The notes under the pieces: model-generated
What the model saw: only the letters and a program-made list of their open reading frames with translations
Databases searched by the model: none
What the model was told of the DNA's origin: nothing
Program-made: the position numbers and the translations under genes
In this document: positions 25,791-35,097 of the stretch, in pieces
Layout: each line of letters opens with the position of its first letter
Position numbering within the stretch: position 1 is the stretch's first letter
NCBI GenBank assembly: GCA_905369775.1
Contig: CAJPJR010000005.1
Coordinates: 5,269 to 69,268, forward strand
DNA: 64,000 bases
DNA from: Prevotellaceae bacterium UBA1746
GTDB lineage: Bacteria > Bacteroidota > Bacteroidia > Bacteroidales > Bacteroidaceae
Direction of reading: 5' to 3'

Positions 25791-26699
25791 TCAGCGCACG
25801 CGAAAGACGCGGATGCCCAAAGCGTGCGAAATGCCGTTCAGGTAGGCGGCCAGTGTGCGCGAGTCTTCGATCACTTTCTTGTATTGACTCGAAGCGTGGA
25901 GCATGTGCAGTTTGCCGTCGTTGCCCCAGAAAGCCAACCCCTGGTGCGAGTAGTCGAGTCCGTCTTTTCGGGTGACGACCGCAATGATGTCACCGTTTTG
26001 AATCGCCCCCAGTTCGCGGCGCGACAGCCCCACGTTGCTCTTGGGCAAGAAGCGTCCCACGTCGCCAGAATACTTGCGTTCCAAACGGGCGATCTCGCGC
26101 ACCCGTTCCGGGTGGTTGCGCAAGAAAGGGTAAGCATCGGGGTGCCGGCTCATGTAGTGCAAGTCGATGTGGAGCGGCCGGGTGAGCGCCGTGGGCAGCA
26201 CCACCTCCTCGACCGTTCCTCTGCGCCGATGGTCGGCCATCCAAAACGAGAGGTAGTGCAGGCGCGAGGTGTAGCCCGCAATGCGTCCGTCGAAGTAGCG
26301 CAGGCGTTGCAAGTTGCGACAAAAGTCAGCAAATCGCGTCTTCCCTTCGCGGCGCGTCATGGCCAGTGCCGAAGCCGTCTCCACCAGTGTGGCGCAGTCC
26401 AATCCGCGGAGGTTCACCACCAGGCGTTCGGGATCGGCCATCTCGAGCGTCCCCGCCACATAAGGTCGCCCTTTCAATTGGCGCGCGAAATCGATCGAGG
26501 TTTGCAGCGAAGCGTTGCCCAGCAGGCGTTCCACTTCTGCCGAATCACTGCTTTGGTAGATCACTGCGCCGGTTTGCGGTGCGCGGGTGCCGGCAGCCGT
26601 TACGGGGTTAGCGGGAGCGGTCGCATCGGCTTGCGGGGCGAAGTTCAGCACCAGCAGGAGGGCACCGAGCCGCCAGATCGACGAAAGAGTAGTGTGCAT
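25791..26699 (-). CDS. DUF1460 secreted amidase-like protein
   Basis: A 302-residue exported protein with a signal peptide (1 to about 27, ending ADA). The DUF1460 domain belongs to the NlpC/P60-like papain superfamily, members of which cut peptidoglycan peptides or act as acetylmuramoyl amidases. The likely nucleophile is Cys102 in LRGLDCATLVETAS, and the likely catalytic His is His252 in LDYSHQGLAFWG. It is probably periplasmic, with a role in wall recycling. The gene is apparently monocistronic, 73 bp downstream of htpG on the same strand. The ATG fits the signal peptide. Confidence 0.85.
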   Translation of the reverse strand: MHTTLSSIWRLGALLLVLNFAPQADATAPANPVTAAGTRAPQTGAVIYQSSDSAEVERLLGNASLQTSIDFARQLKGRPYVAGTLEMADPERLVVNLRGLDCATLVETASALAMTRREGKTRFADFCRNLQRLRYFDGRIAGYTSRLHYLSFWMADHRRRGTVEEVVLPTALTRPLHIDLHYMSRHPDAYPFLRNHPERVREIARLERKYSGDVGRFLPKSNVGLSRRELGAIQNGDIIAVVTRKDGLDYSHQGLAFWGNDGKLHMLHASSQYKKVIEDSRTLAAYLNGISHALGIRVFRVR

Positions 26700-26772
26700 A
26701 GTGTTTGAAAAATGAAATTGCGGTGAGAAGTCACGAGGTGCTTCTCACCGCAAAGTGAGGTCAATCAGTGAT

Positions 26773-28833
26773 TTATTTGATGAGATCTACCGAGCGTTTC
26801 ACGAAGGCGTTGAGCGCCTCGCCGCGCAGGAGACCGTTTTGCAACAGCGCCAGGTCGATGAGCTGCGGCACGATTTGGTTCGTGCGGGCATAGTCGGCCA
26901 ACACCGCTTCGCGTTGGGTGTTCTGTTCGGCGATTTGGTCGTTCACCTGCTTGAGCTCGTTCTTTTCCTCCTCGGTCACGTCTTCGGGCTTCGTGTGCTG
27001 TTGAGCTGCCTCGATAGCCTGCAAGCGAGCGTGGAGTCCACGCAGTTCGGCGTCGATGGGCGCCAAGCGTTCGGCCGTGGCCGCGTTCAGGCCGTCGTTC
27101 ACACTGCGCACCAGCGGGTGGTCGGTGTTGAGCACCAGGCTGTAAGCGTCGGGCAGTTCGCCGTAGAACGACATGCCGGGTTGCAAACGAGCCTGCTCCT
27201 TCATGCGGCGCATGTATTCGCTTTGCGTCACCAAGACGGGAGCCGAGGTGGCGCCGAGTGCCGAAGCCTCCACGTGGAATTGTGCTTTCTCCACCTTGGG
27301 AAGCACGGCGGTGAACACACCGCTGAGGTTTTCGCGCAACTGTTTGTCGGCCTCCGTCGGGGTATTGTCGGCCTTGCGGATCAGGTTCTCGAGTGTGTCG
27401 CCGTCCACACGGGCAAACGACGTCTTCTCCCATTTCTGCTCGAGCATGTTGAGCAGCGGTGCGTCGAGCTGACCATCGAGCAGCAGCACGTTGTAGCCCT
27501 TGGCCTTGGCTGCCTCCACATAGGCATATTGTGCTTCGGGGTCGCTGGTGTAGAGGCAAACCAAACGGTCGTCTTTGTCCGTCTGATTCTCCTTCACCGC
27601 CTCACGATACTCCTCGTAGGTGTAGTATTTGTTGTCCACATCCTTGAGCAGCGCGAAGTTCTTGGCCTTGTCGTAGAAGTCTTCCTCGGAGAGCATGCCG
27701 TAGTCGATGAACAAGCGCAGGTCGTCCCACTTTTGTTCAAACTGTTCGCGGTCGGTCTTGAAGAGCGACGAGAGACGGTCGGCCACCTTCTTGGTGATGT
27801 ATTGCGAAATCTTTTTCACGTTGGCATCACTTTGCAGGTAGGAGCGGCTCACGTTGAGCGGAATGTCGGGACTGTCGATCACCCCGTGGAGCAGGGTGAG
27901 GAAGTCGGGCACAATGTTCTCTACCGAATCGGTGACAAACACCTGATTACAGAAGAGCTGAATCTTGTTGCGATGGATCTCGAGGTTGTTCTTGATCTTC
28001 GGGAAGTAGAGCACCCCCGTCAGGTTGAAGGGGTAGTCCACATTGAGGTGAATCCAGAAGAGAGGCTCATCCTGCATGGGATAGAGCTCGCGGTAGAAGT
28101 TTCGATAGTCCTCGTCGGTGAGCGTCGAGGGTGTTTTAGTCCAGAGGGGAGTGGTGTCGTTCACCACGTTGTCTTCTGCCGTCTCCACCTGTGTGCCGTC
28201 TTTCCATTCGGTCTTTTTGCCGAAGACCACAGGCACCGGGAGGAAGCGACAATATTTGTTGAGCAAGGTTTCGACGCGGGCTTTTTCGAGGAAGTCTTTG
28301 TTTTCCTCATCGATGTGGAGCACGATGTCCGTTCCGCGTTCAGCTTTTTCGGCCGGTTCGAGGGTGAACTCGGGGGTGCCGTCGCAGCTCCATTTCACGG
28401 CTTCCGCCCCTTCGCGATAGCTGCGCGTGATGATGTCCACGCGGCTCGACACCATGAACGAGGAGTAGAAGCCCAAACCGAAGTGCCCGATGATGGTGGC
28501 GGCGTCATCCTTGTATTTCTCCAGGAAGTCCGTTGCACCCGAAAAGGCAATTTGGTTGATGTAGCGGTCGATCTCTTCGGCCGTCATGCCGATACCGTTG
28601 TCGCTCACCGTGAGCGTGCCGGCTTCCTTGTCGATCTTGACCGAGACTTTCAGGTCGTCGAGACTGCCCTTAAACTCACCTTTGGCGGAGAGGGTACGCA
28701 GTTTCTGCGTGGCGTCTACCGCGTTGGAAACAATCTCGCGGAGAAAAATCTCGTGATCACTATAGAGGAATTTCTTAATGACGGGGAAGATGTTTTCGGT
28801 CGTAATGCCGATGTTACCTTTTTGTACTGCCAT
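26773..28833 (-). CDS. htpG: Molecular chaperone HtpG (Hsp90)
   Basis: A 686-residue cytosolic Hsp90. The N-terminal GHKL ATPase has FLREIVSNAVDATQKLR, SDNGIGMTAEEID and GHFGLGFYSSFMV. The middle domain and the C-terminal dimerisation domain follow in the usual order, including the family's characteristic REIVSNAxDA start. Length is a little above E. coli HtpG (624), with an acidic/Gln-rich segment near residue 590-640 (EEKNELKQVNDQIAEQNTQ). The ATG at 28833 starts MAVQKGNIGI; the frame is open 44 codons further but that part has no Hsp90 similarity. Confidence 0.95.
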   Translation of the reverse strand: MAVQKGNIGITTENIFPVIKKFLYSDHEIFLREIVSNAVDATQKLRTLSAKGEFKGSLDDLKVSVKIDKEAGTLTVSDNGIGMTAEEIDRYINQIAFSGATDFLEKYKDDAATIIGHFGLGFYSSFMVSSRVDIITRSYREGAEAVKWSCDGTPEFTLEPAEKAERGTDIVLHIDEENKDFLEKARVETLLNKYCRFLPVPVVFGKKTEWKDGTQVETAEDNVVNDTTPLWTKTPSTLTDEDYRNFYRELYPMQDEPLFWIHLNVDYPFNLTGVLYFPKIKNNLEIHRNKIQLFCNQVFVTDSVENIVPDFLTLLHGVIDSPDIPLNVSRSYLQSDANVKKISQYITKKVADRLSSLFKTDREQFEQKWDDLRLFIDYGMLSEEDFYDKAKNFALLKDVDNKYYTYEEYREAVKENQTDKDDRLVCLYTSDPEAQYAYVEAAKAKGYNVLLLDGQLDAPLLNMLEQKWEKTSFARVDGDTLENLIRKADNTPTEADKQLRENLSGVFTAVLPKVEKAQFHVEASALGATSAPVLVTQSEYMRRMKEQARLQPGMSFYGELPDAYSLVLNTDHPLVRSVNDGLNAATAERLAPIDAELRGLHARLQAIEAAQQHTKPEDVTEEEKNELKQVNDQIAEQNTQREAVLADYARTNQIVPQLIDLALLQNGLLRGEALNAFVKRSVDLIK

Positions 28834-29015
28834 TTGATAACTGAATTTTTTTGTTAGATGTCCGTTCTTTTGCAACAACTGTGCCAACCCTCTGTTTCTG
28901 CCGCTTTGTCGCGTGTTGTTTTTTTCGTTGCGGACTCCCCGTCGTGCGACATCGCGCGGGCGCACCGGAGTCGCCCGTCTTCATGTTGCCCATCGCCGGT
29001 GAAGGCACCGCCTAT
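28834..29015. other. Non-coding DNA between htpG and repeat copy B
   Basis: No gene is visible. It presumably holds the htpG promoter on the minus strand, but I cannot pick a convincing TAnnTTTG. Confidence 0.45.
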
Positions 29016-29340
29016 CGCGTGCACATTACGCGCGCGTGTCCATCGCTTTTTGTTTTTTGTCTTCACACCTTCACCCATGTGACGCAATTTGCTGTGAGTG
29101 AGTCGATAAGGGGTGAAGACTTTGGGGTTCGCACCTTCACCATTCCTTCACCCGTCGGTTGCTTCGCAGATCGATCACTCCCGAGAGGGAAACAGGGCAG
29201 GGCGCGGAGGGTGAAGGTTCGGGAATAAAAGTCTTCACCCCTAATCAAATGTGGATGAGGAGATTCCGACATGTCGGTGAAGACGTGAAGGCGAAAAACG
29301 GAAACCGACTGATATGCGCGTAACGCGCGCGTATGCGTGA
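29016..29340. repeat. Intergenic inverted-repeat element, copy B
   Basis: About 325 bp, related to the copies near 9.0 and 60.7 kb. Alternating purine-pyrimidine ends (29028-29039 and 29314-29339) flank inverted arms: the left, 29046-29075, runs CTTTTTGTTTTTTGTCTTCA and then ACCTTCACCC; the right, 29275-29305, runs GGTGAAGACGTGAAGGCG and then AAAAACGGAAAC. The interior holds GGGTGAAGAC (29111-29120), CCTTCACC (29134-29141), CCTTCACCC (29145-29153), GGGTGAAGG (29210-29218) and GTCTTCACCCC (29231-29241). It sits between htpG and the M60 peptidase gene. Confidence 0.75.
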
Positions 29341-29545
29341 GAACACGCGGAGGAGATCGGAGAAAGTCGCCAACTAATTCACGTTTCCTCCGCAGTTTCA
29401 TCACAAGGGAGGAGGGGGCGTGGTGAAAACTGTGCGCAGGGTGGAGTGGTGTCGGTGCTGTCCCGAATGCAAGCGGCGAGAAACGCGGAAAGATCGCGGG
29501 CGATTGGCGAAAATGTAGAGTCTACATGATAAAAATGCCCTTTCT

Positions 29546-29579
29546 CTTGTGGTTAATTCGGAGATAAAACCTATCTTTG
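29546..29579 (+). promoter_or_regulatory. Promoter of the M60 peptidase gene
   Basis: TATCTTTG (29572-29579) is a perfect -7 element, with CTTG (29546-29549) 22 nt upstream as a slightly distant -33. The start would be about 15 nt before the ATG, a short leader. Confidence 0.65.
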
Positions 29580-29601
29580 CGGCAGAATAAACTACCATCA
29601 A

Positions 29602-32600
29602 ATGAAGAAACTCTCAGCATTCATCTTCCTGCTGGCCGTCCTTTTGGGCGTCATGCAGCCCGCCGTCGGTTGGGCTGATCGGGCCGCGGTGGAGAAGATA
29701 CTCCGCGAAGGTGGTATCTTCCGCATCAAGAATCGTGGTTCCAATCGCTACATGACGGAAGCTACAGCCACAGGTAAACTCACCGGGCAGAACAAAGTCA
29801 ACGCTGCCGCGCAGAAACTCACCCAAGTGTGGCTCCTCACGGCCAACGGCGACAACTTCACCGTGCGCAATGCCGCCACCGGTCGCTTCCTCAACGACCA
29901 ATCGGGCAACCCGATGGTCACTTCCGGAGGCGCCAAAAAGTACTATCTCAAGTATAGCGACGCCAACGCCAAGACCGGTAGCACCAGCTACGTCACGCTG
30001 TCGTGGAAATCGGACTTCAGCGGCGATAACTGCCTGAATGAAAACAACGGCACGCACAACATCCTCGGATGGAAGGCCAACTCGCCCACGGTCAACGACA
30101 ATTTCTCCGACTGGGTGCTCGAACCCGTGACCGATGTGACGAAAGACGAAATCAAAACGCAGCTCATCAACGGCAGCGGTGCCATCGCACCGACCGAAAC
30201 GGGCTACGTTTACCTCACCAATGTGGCCTACGGTCGTGTGCTCTCGGAAGGTACGGGCTCGCACGAGCTCAGCACGCTCCCCAAAACCGATGGCGACTTC
30301 TCGCAAGTGTGGCAGATGGTGAAAAAAGGCACGAAGTGGTCGCTCCGCAATGCCTTGACCGAACGTTATGTGGCCACGCAGGGCGGCGAACGCTCGCGCG
30401 CTTACACCACTGTGACCTCGTCGAACCCCAGCTTCACCCTCACCGAAGGCAAGGACGAGTTCACGCCCAGCTACGGTTTCGGCGACAATAATAATGTGGG
30501 ACTCCACAACGACGGCGGCAACCACGTCGTGGGTTGGGATGTCAACATGCCCGAATCGCAATGGATCATCACCAAAGCCGAGGTCGACGAGGCCGCGCTG
30601 AGCGTGGCACGCAACAATTTGGCTGAACTGGCCGATTTCAGCGGCGCCAATCTCCAAAAGGTGAAGAACACCCTCGCGGTCTACTTCACCGATCCCGGTT
30701 GCACGGCGCTCAAACCGCAATTCCAGGCCATGTCCGATGCCGACCTGACCAATCTCATGAGTCAACCCGCCGGTGGCGCTGCAGGCAACTACATTGCCCT
30801 CCCCGCTTCGGTGCAGGCCATGGCGCTCAAAGTCAAGAACAACACGTGGGGACACCGCGAAAAGGAATTCCGCGTCTATGACTACAAGCCCTATTCGGAC
30901 GACACGCAGTGGAACTACGACCAATATGTGGGCACGGGCTACATGTTCTCGCCCCAAACCGGCCCCACGGGCATCAGCCTGAAGCGCGGTGAAGCCGCCT
31001 TCATCTATATCAACGCCAACGGTTTCGTGCCCTCCACCAAGGTGGAAGCCATGACCACCGAAGGACTCAACGTGGTAGGTCCGCGTCAGCGTCTCAATCC
31101 CGGTCTGAACATGGTGGTGGCCGACAATGACAGCCACCTGTTCATCGTCTACACCATCACCGATCCGCGCAAGCTTCTCGCTTCGGTGCCCGCTCTGCAA
31201 ATCCACATCGAAGGCGGTCGCGTGAACGGTTATTTCGACATCACCCGCGGACACACCAACGCCGACTGGCTCGACATGGAGAAAACGCTCTTCAAAGACC
31301 CGGTGATCCACATGAAGAACAAGTATTACCAGTTCAACATGGATCTCGCGGGCGTGAAGGAACAACTCAATCGCAGCGAATTTGCCAAGAAAGATGTCGA
31401 CGGCACGCCGATGGGCATCGAAGGCGTATTGAAGCGCTGGGATGAACTCGTGAAGTGCGAGCGCGATCTCATGGGCATCGACCAGTATCTCGATCGCTTC
31501 AACTGCATGCTCTCTGCCTCTTCTTCGTCGAAGGGCAACCCCTATGCTTCGACCTACGGCACGTACTATCCCGGTGTGGGCGACTACCTGAACTACCAGC
31601 GCTTCACCCGCGGCACGGAGAACGACGAAGGTGCGCCCATCTGGGTGGTGGCTCACGAAACGGGTCACATTCACCAAAAGGCCATCAACATGGCCGGCGA
31701 CACGGAAATGTCGGTCAACTTCTTCTCGCAGGTTTACCGCTGGTTGCAAGGCACGAACGTGGGCCGCGGACGTCCCCTCTCCAGCCCGATCGCCGACTTC
31801 CACCGCGGTGCCTTCCGTGACGAATACAACATTTGGACGCGCAGCCGTGTTTACTTCCAACTTTGGCTCTACTATCAGCTCCAGGGACACCATCCCAACT
31901 TCTATCCTGAGCTCTTCGCCAAGTTGCGCAAGGATCCCATGACCTACTCGACCAGTGCAAGTGCGCCCATCAGCGGACTGAAGAACTACCTCAAGTTTGC
32001 CATGTACGCCAGCGACGTCGCACAAGAAGACCTCTCTGAATTCTTCCAATTCTACGGTTTCTTCAAACCGGTGACGAAGCACAACACGGGCGACTACCAC
32101 GACAACTGGTTCACCACCACGCAGGCCGACATCGACAAGGCCATTAAGTACATGAGCAAGTACCCGAAGGCACATCCCGGTATCTTCTTCATCGACGAAC
32201 GCATCCGCAAGATCCAAGCAGAAGGCGTGGGCAGCAAGCCCGGCCAGATGCGTTTGGCCACCTCCGACGACGCCACGCCCGGCGACGCTCGCGAAGTGGG
32301 CGATGTGGGCATGGTGACCGACTTCCGCGACGACCTGGAATGCGAAGCTTACAAGGTGACCGACAATAACGGCCGCATCACCGTCGACCGCAACAGCGGT
32401 AAAGGTGCCGTGGGCTTCAAAGTCTACGACAAGGACGGCAAGATGGTCTACGTTTCCAACACCTACAACTTCACCATCCCCTCGGCGATTGTCAACAAGG
32501 GCTACTTCGTGCTCTGCGCATTCGGCAACGGCAAGCAGCAGGTGCTCTCCGGCAAGGAGAATGTACCCGCCAACTTCCTCGATCCCGCCAAGACCCTCAC

Positions 32601-32727
32601 CGGTATCAATGGGGTGAAAGTTGACGCTGCCTCCACGACCGACAAGGTTTATGATCTGTCGGGTCGTCCCGCAGTGAATGCGGAGCATGGTGTGCGCATT
32701 GAAAACGGCAAGGTCGTGATCAAGTAA
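29602..32727 (+). CDS. Secreted M60-family (SslE/enhancin-like) metallopeptidase
   Basis: A 1041-residue exported protein with a signal peptide (1 to about 25, ending VGWA). Two related beta-rich N-terminal units follow: GIFRIKNRGSNRYMTEA and, around residue 200, GYVYLTNVAYGRVLSEG, each with later WxLxNAxTxRxL-type segments. They suggest trefoil or carbohydrate-binding repeats. The M60 catalytic domain holds the zinc motif HETGH (His685-His689) with the distal Glu702, matching HExxH-x(8-28)-E. M60 peptidases degrade mucins and other O-glycoproteins. The C-terminus (VYDLSGRPAV, then GVRIENGKVVIK) is a short T9SS-type sorting tail. Together with the BspA-like protein and PorW it suggests a host-surface lifestyle. 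Confidence 0.87.
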   Translation: MKKLSAFIFLLAVLLGVMQPAVGWADRAAVEKILREGGIFRIKNRGSNRYMTEATATGKLTGQNKVNAAAQKLTQVWLLTANGDNFTVRNAATGRFLNDQSGNPMVTSGGAKKYYLKYSDANAKTGSTSYVTLSWKSDFSGDNCLNENNGTHNILGWKANSPTVNDNFSDWVLEPVTDVTKDEIKTQLINGSGAIAPTETGYVYLTNVAYGRVLSEGTGSHELSTLPKTDGDFSQVWQMVKKGTKWSLRNALTERYVATQGGERSRAYTTVTSSNPSFTLTEGKDEFTPSYGFGDNNNVGLHNDGGNHVVGWDVNMPESQWIITKAEVDEAALSVARNNLAELADFSGANLQKVKNTLAVYFTDPGCTALKPQFQAMSDADLTNLMSQPAGGAAGNYIALPASVQAMALKVKNNTWGHREKEFRVYDYKPYSDDTQWNYDQYVGTGYMFSPQTGPTGISLKRGEAAFIYINANGFVPSTKVEAMTTEGLNVVGPRQRLNPGLNMVVADNDSHLFIVYTITDPRKLLASVPALQIHIEGGRVNGYFDITRGHTNADWLDMEKTLFKDPVIHMKNKYYQFNMDLAGVKEQLNRSEFAKKDVDGTPMGIEGVLKRWDELVKCERDLMGIDQYLDRFNCMLSASSSSKGNPYASTYGTYYPGVGDYLNYQRFTRGTENDEGAPIWVVAHETGHIHQKAINMAGDTEMSVNFFSQVYRWLQGTNVGRGRPLSSPIADFHRGAFRDEYNIWTRSRVYFQLWLYYQLQGHHPNFYPELFAKLRKDPMTYSTSASAPISGLKNYLKFAMYASDVAQEDLSEFFQFYGFFKPVTKHNTGDYHDNWFTTTQADIDKAIKYMSKYPKAHPGIFFIDERIRKIQAEGVGSKPGQMRLATSDDATPGDAREVGDVGMVTDFRDDLECEAYKVTDNNGRITVDRNSGKGAVGFKVYDKDGKMVYVSNTYNFTIPSAIVNKGYFVLCAFGNGKQQVLSGKENVPANFLDPAKTLTGINGVKVDAASTTDKVYDLSGRPAVNAEHGVRIENGKVVIK

Positions 32728-32781
32728 ATACACCGCCGTGCGACAAAGGTCGCACCCTCATAAATAAAGCTATTTGGATGG

Positions 32782-32816
32782 CTCCCCGCGCTCGTGAAGA
32801 GTGTGGGGAGTTTTTT
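32782..32816 (+). terminator. Terminator after the M60 gene
   Basis: CTCCCCGC (32782-32789) pairs with GTGGGGAG (32803-32810), followed by six T. Confidence 0.85.
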
Positions 32817-32852
32817 GTGGCGGCACGTCAAAGCGAATTTCGATGCGCGAAA

Positions 32853-32884
32853 TTTGTTTTTTACGCCGAGAATTCGGAACTTTG
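32853..32884 (+). promoter_or_regulatory. Putative promoter of the BamE/DUF4476 gene
   Basis: TTTG (32853-32856), 20 nt, GAACTTTG (32877-32884), one mismatch to TAnnTTTG. It lies 75 bp before the ATG. Confidence 0.5.
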
Positions 32885-32959
32885 TAAAGTAGTGAGCGCC
32901 AAAGGAGTTCAAAAAATGCAGTTCAGATTGCGCCGTGTTCACACAAAAACTCTCGTCGT

Positions 32960-33568
32960 ATGAAAAAGATGAGCTTCCTCCTCCTTGGCTTGCCGCTGCT
33001 TTTGGGCAGTTGTGCTGCGGCGGTCTCCAACGGATCGGCCGATGACGTGCGTGTCGGCATGACCGAAGCCCAGGTGAGACACCTGTTGGGGGCACCGCTT
33101 GCCCGAACGGTCACACCCGACTCGGCCCGCTGGCACTATCAGTGGGGCGCCGATTGGCACAACCGTCGGCGTCGTTTGGAACTCTCGTTCCGCGACGGCC
33201 GTGTGGTGAATTTCCTGCTGAATGAGGAGCTCGCAGTGAGGCCCTATGCCGCGGGAAGCAGCGGCGCGTTGTCATCGCAAGTTGATGACGATGATTTTCT
33301 CGATTTACTTTTGTCGGTTCGTGCCGCGGCAACCGACATCAATCGTCTCGACGTGCTCGGCCATGCTTTGACCAACCGGCGTCTGAGCGGCCGGCAAGGG
33401 CGTGCTTTGCTCCGACAGTTCAGCTTCGACAGCGACCGTTTGAAGGCGCTTTCGCTCATCGCTCCCTGTTTGGAGGGAAGTTATGATCGCGATCTCTTGC
33501 TCGACACGTTCACTTTTTCCGGCTACGTTTCGTCGGCACGTCAGTTGCTCGATGCGCAGCGTCGATGA
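32960..33568 (+). CDS. Lipoprotein with BamE/SmpA-like and DUF4476 domains
   Basis: A 202-residue lipoprotein (signal to LLLGSC, Cys18). Residues about 25-85 look like a SmpA/BamE-type domain: VRVGMTEAQVRHLLGAP is the classical first helix, and WHYQWG then LELSFRDGRVVNF are its strands. The C-terminal part (about 105-200) matches DUF4476: repeated helices with phenylalanine and an acidic position (RQFSFDSDRLKALSLIAP; DTFTFSGYVSSARQLLD). BamE-like domains stabilise envelope assemblies, and DUF4476 has no known function. I do not know this exact pairing. It is followed by mnmE after 34 bp, so it may share that transcript. Confidence 0.75.
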   Translation: MKKMSFLLLGLPLLLGSCAAAVSNGSADDVRVGMTEAQVRHLLGAPLARTVTPDSARWHYQWGADWHNRRRRLELSFRDGRVVNFLLNEELAVRPYAAGSSGALSSQVDDDDFLDLLLSVRAAATDINRLDVLGHALTNRRLSGRQGRALLRQFSFDSDRLKALSLIAPCLEGSYDRDLLLDTFTFSGYVSSARQLLDAQRR

Positions 33569-33602
33569 CGTATTACCTCTCATATTTATAGTAGTAAGCT
33601 TC

Positions 33603-35045
33603 ATGCAAACCTCCACCATTTGTGCCGTGGCGACAGCGCCCGGCGGTGCCCTCGGCGTGGTGCGCGTGGCCGGTCCCGACGCCCTCGCCGTGACGGATCG
33701 TGTGTTTCGTGCACGCAGTGGTCGCCCGCTGGCCGAACGGCGTTCGCACACCTTGGCGTTCGGCCACCTTGTGGACCCCGCCGATGAGACCATTGTCGAC
33801 GAAGTCTTGGTTTCTGTGTTTCGCGCCCCCCATTCTTACACTGGCGAAGAGGCCACCGAAATTTCTTGCCACGGGTCGACTTACATTTTGCAACGCGTGG
33901 TGCAGCTGCTCTTGGCAGCGGGGGCCGAGCCGGCCGAACCGGGTGAATTCACACGTCGGGCGTTTCTGAACGGTAAAATGGACTTGTCGCAGGCAGAGGC
34001 TGTGGCCGACCTCATTGCTTCCTCGACGGCGGCGTCGCACCGCGTGGCGATGAGTCAGATGCGCGGGCATTTCAGTCAGCGACTGGCCGGACTGCGCGAG
34101 CAATTGCTGCAGCTCACCTCTTTGCTAGAGCTGGAATTGGATTTTTCCGACCACGAGGACCTGGAATTTGCCGATCGCAGAGAGCTCGATGCCGTAGCGG
34201 CCGCCGTGGAGCGCGAGACAGCGCGACTGGCCGACTCGTTTGCGACGGGCAATGCGCTGCGCGAAGGATGGCCGGTGGCCATCGTCGGGGCAACCAATGC
34301 CGGCAAATCGACCTTGCTCAATGCGTTGCTTCAGGACGATCGTGCGATTGTGAGCGATGTGCACGGTACGACCCGCGATGTGGTGGAAGACACCTTTGTG
34401 TTGGGCGGGGTGCTGTTTCGCTTCATCGACACGGCTGGACTGCGCGACACGACAGACCGCGTGGAGCAAATGGGCATCGAGCGCAGTCGGCGGCAGTTGC
34501 AATTGGCGCGCACGGTGATTTTCGTGGTCGATGTGAATTGTGCAGAAAGCCAATTGGCCGCTCTGTCCGACGAAGTTTTCGGCGCGCGGACGGAAGGCCG
34601 GGTGATTGTTGCGGTCAACAAAGCGGATTGTTTGCAGCGCGACGGAGAGGATGACGCCTTGTCGTCGGCACGCCGCGCGGCGGTCGAAGCGGCAGTGCGC
34701 GAAGCGGCGCGTGCGCGCAATGTCGACCCGCAGGTGCTTTTCCTTTCGGCCAGAGAGGGCGAGGGCGTGACGGAACTTTGCGAAACCTTGGTGGCGACGG
34801 CTGCTGCGGCGCAGGAGACGGAAGGCGATGTGGTGGTGACTAATGCGCGTCACTATGCGGCGCTTTCGGCGGCGCTCGACGATGTGCGTCGCGTGCGGCA
34901 AGGTTTGCAGTCCGGACTTTCGGGCGACTTTGTGGCGCAAGACTTGCGGGAGTGCCTCCACCATTTGGCCGAGATCACCGGTGGCGAAGTGACGACCGAC
35001 GAAGTGCTCGGCACGATTTTCAAGAACTTCTGCGTCGGAAAATAA
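33603..35045 (+). CDS. mnmE: tRNA uridine-5-carboxymethylaminomethyl GTPase MnmE
   Basis: A 480-residue GTPase that, with MnmG, adds cmnm5 to the wobble uridine of some tRNAs. The N-terminal folate-binding domain begins STICAVATAPGGALGVVRVAG. The G domain has P-loop GATNAGKST (residues 229-237), switch element TTRD and DTAGLRDT, and NKAD. The C-terminal CxGK motif (FCVGK) provides the catalytic cysteine. The open frame runs 40 codons upstream, but the start at 33603 is the one that aligns with the family. The DHED segment before the G domain is shorter and more polar than usual. Confidence 0.95.
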   Translation: MQTSTICAVATAPGGALGVVRVAGPDALAVTDRVFRARSGRPLAERRSHTLAFGHLVDPADETIVDEVLVSVFRAPHSYTGEEATEISCHGSTYILQRVVQLLLAAGAEPAEPGEFTRRAFLNGKMDLSQAEAVADLIASSTAASHRVAMSQMRGHFSQRLAGLREQLLQLTSLLELELDFSDHEDLEFADRRELDAVAAAVERETARLADSFATGNALREGWPVAIVGATNAGKSTLLNALLQDDRAIVSDVHGTTRDVVEDTFVLGGVLFRFIDTAGLRDTTDRVEQMGIERSRRQLQLARTVIFVVDVNCAESQLAALSDEVFGARTEGRVIVAVNKADCLQRDGEDDALSSARRAAVEAAVREAARARNVDPQVLFLSAREGEGVTELCETLVATAAAAQETEGDVVVTNARHYAALSAALDDVRRVRQGLQSGLSGDFVAQDLRECLHHLAEITGGEVTTDEVLGTIFKNFCVGK

Positions 35046-35097
35046 CCGATGTACAGGCGTTCGGCAGTTTGTTTCTCAAATCATCATCCACTTCTGA

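Noticed and set aside
29614..32733. Open minus-strand frame of over 1000 codons opposite the M60 gene
   Set aside because: It mirrors the codon structure of the plus-strand gene, has no recognisable domain or signal and no promoter. GC-rich codon use leaves the antisense frame open. The same applies to 51032-53428 opposite ppdK and 41226-43310 opposite the porin/cytochrome genes.
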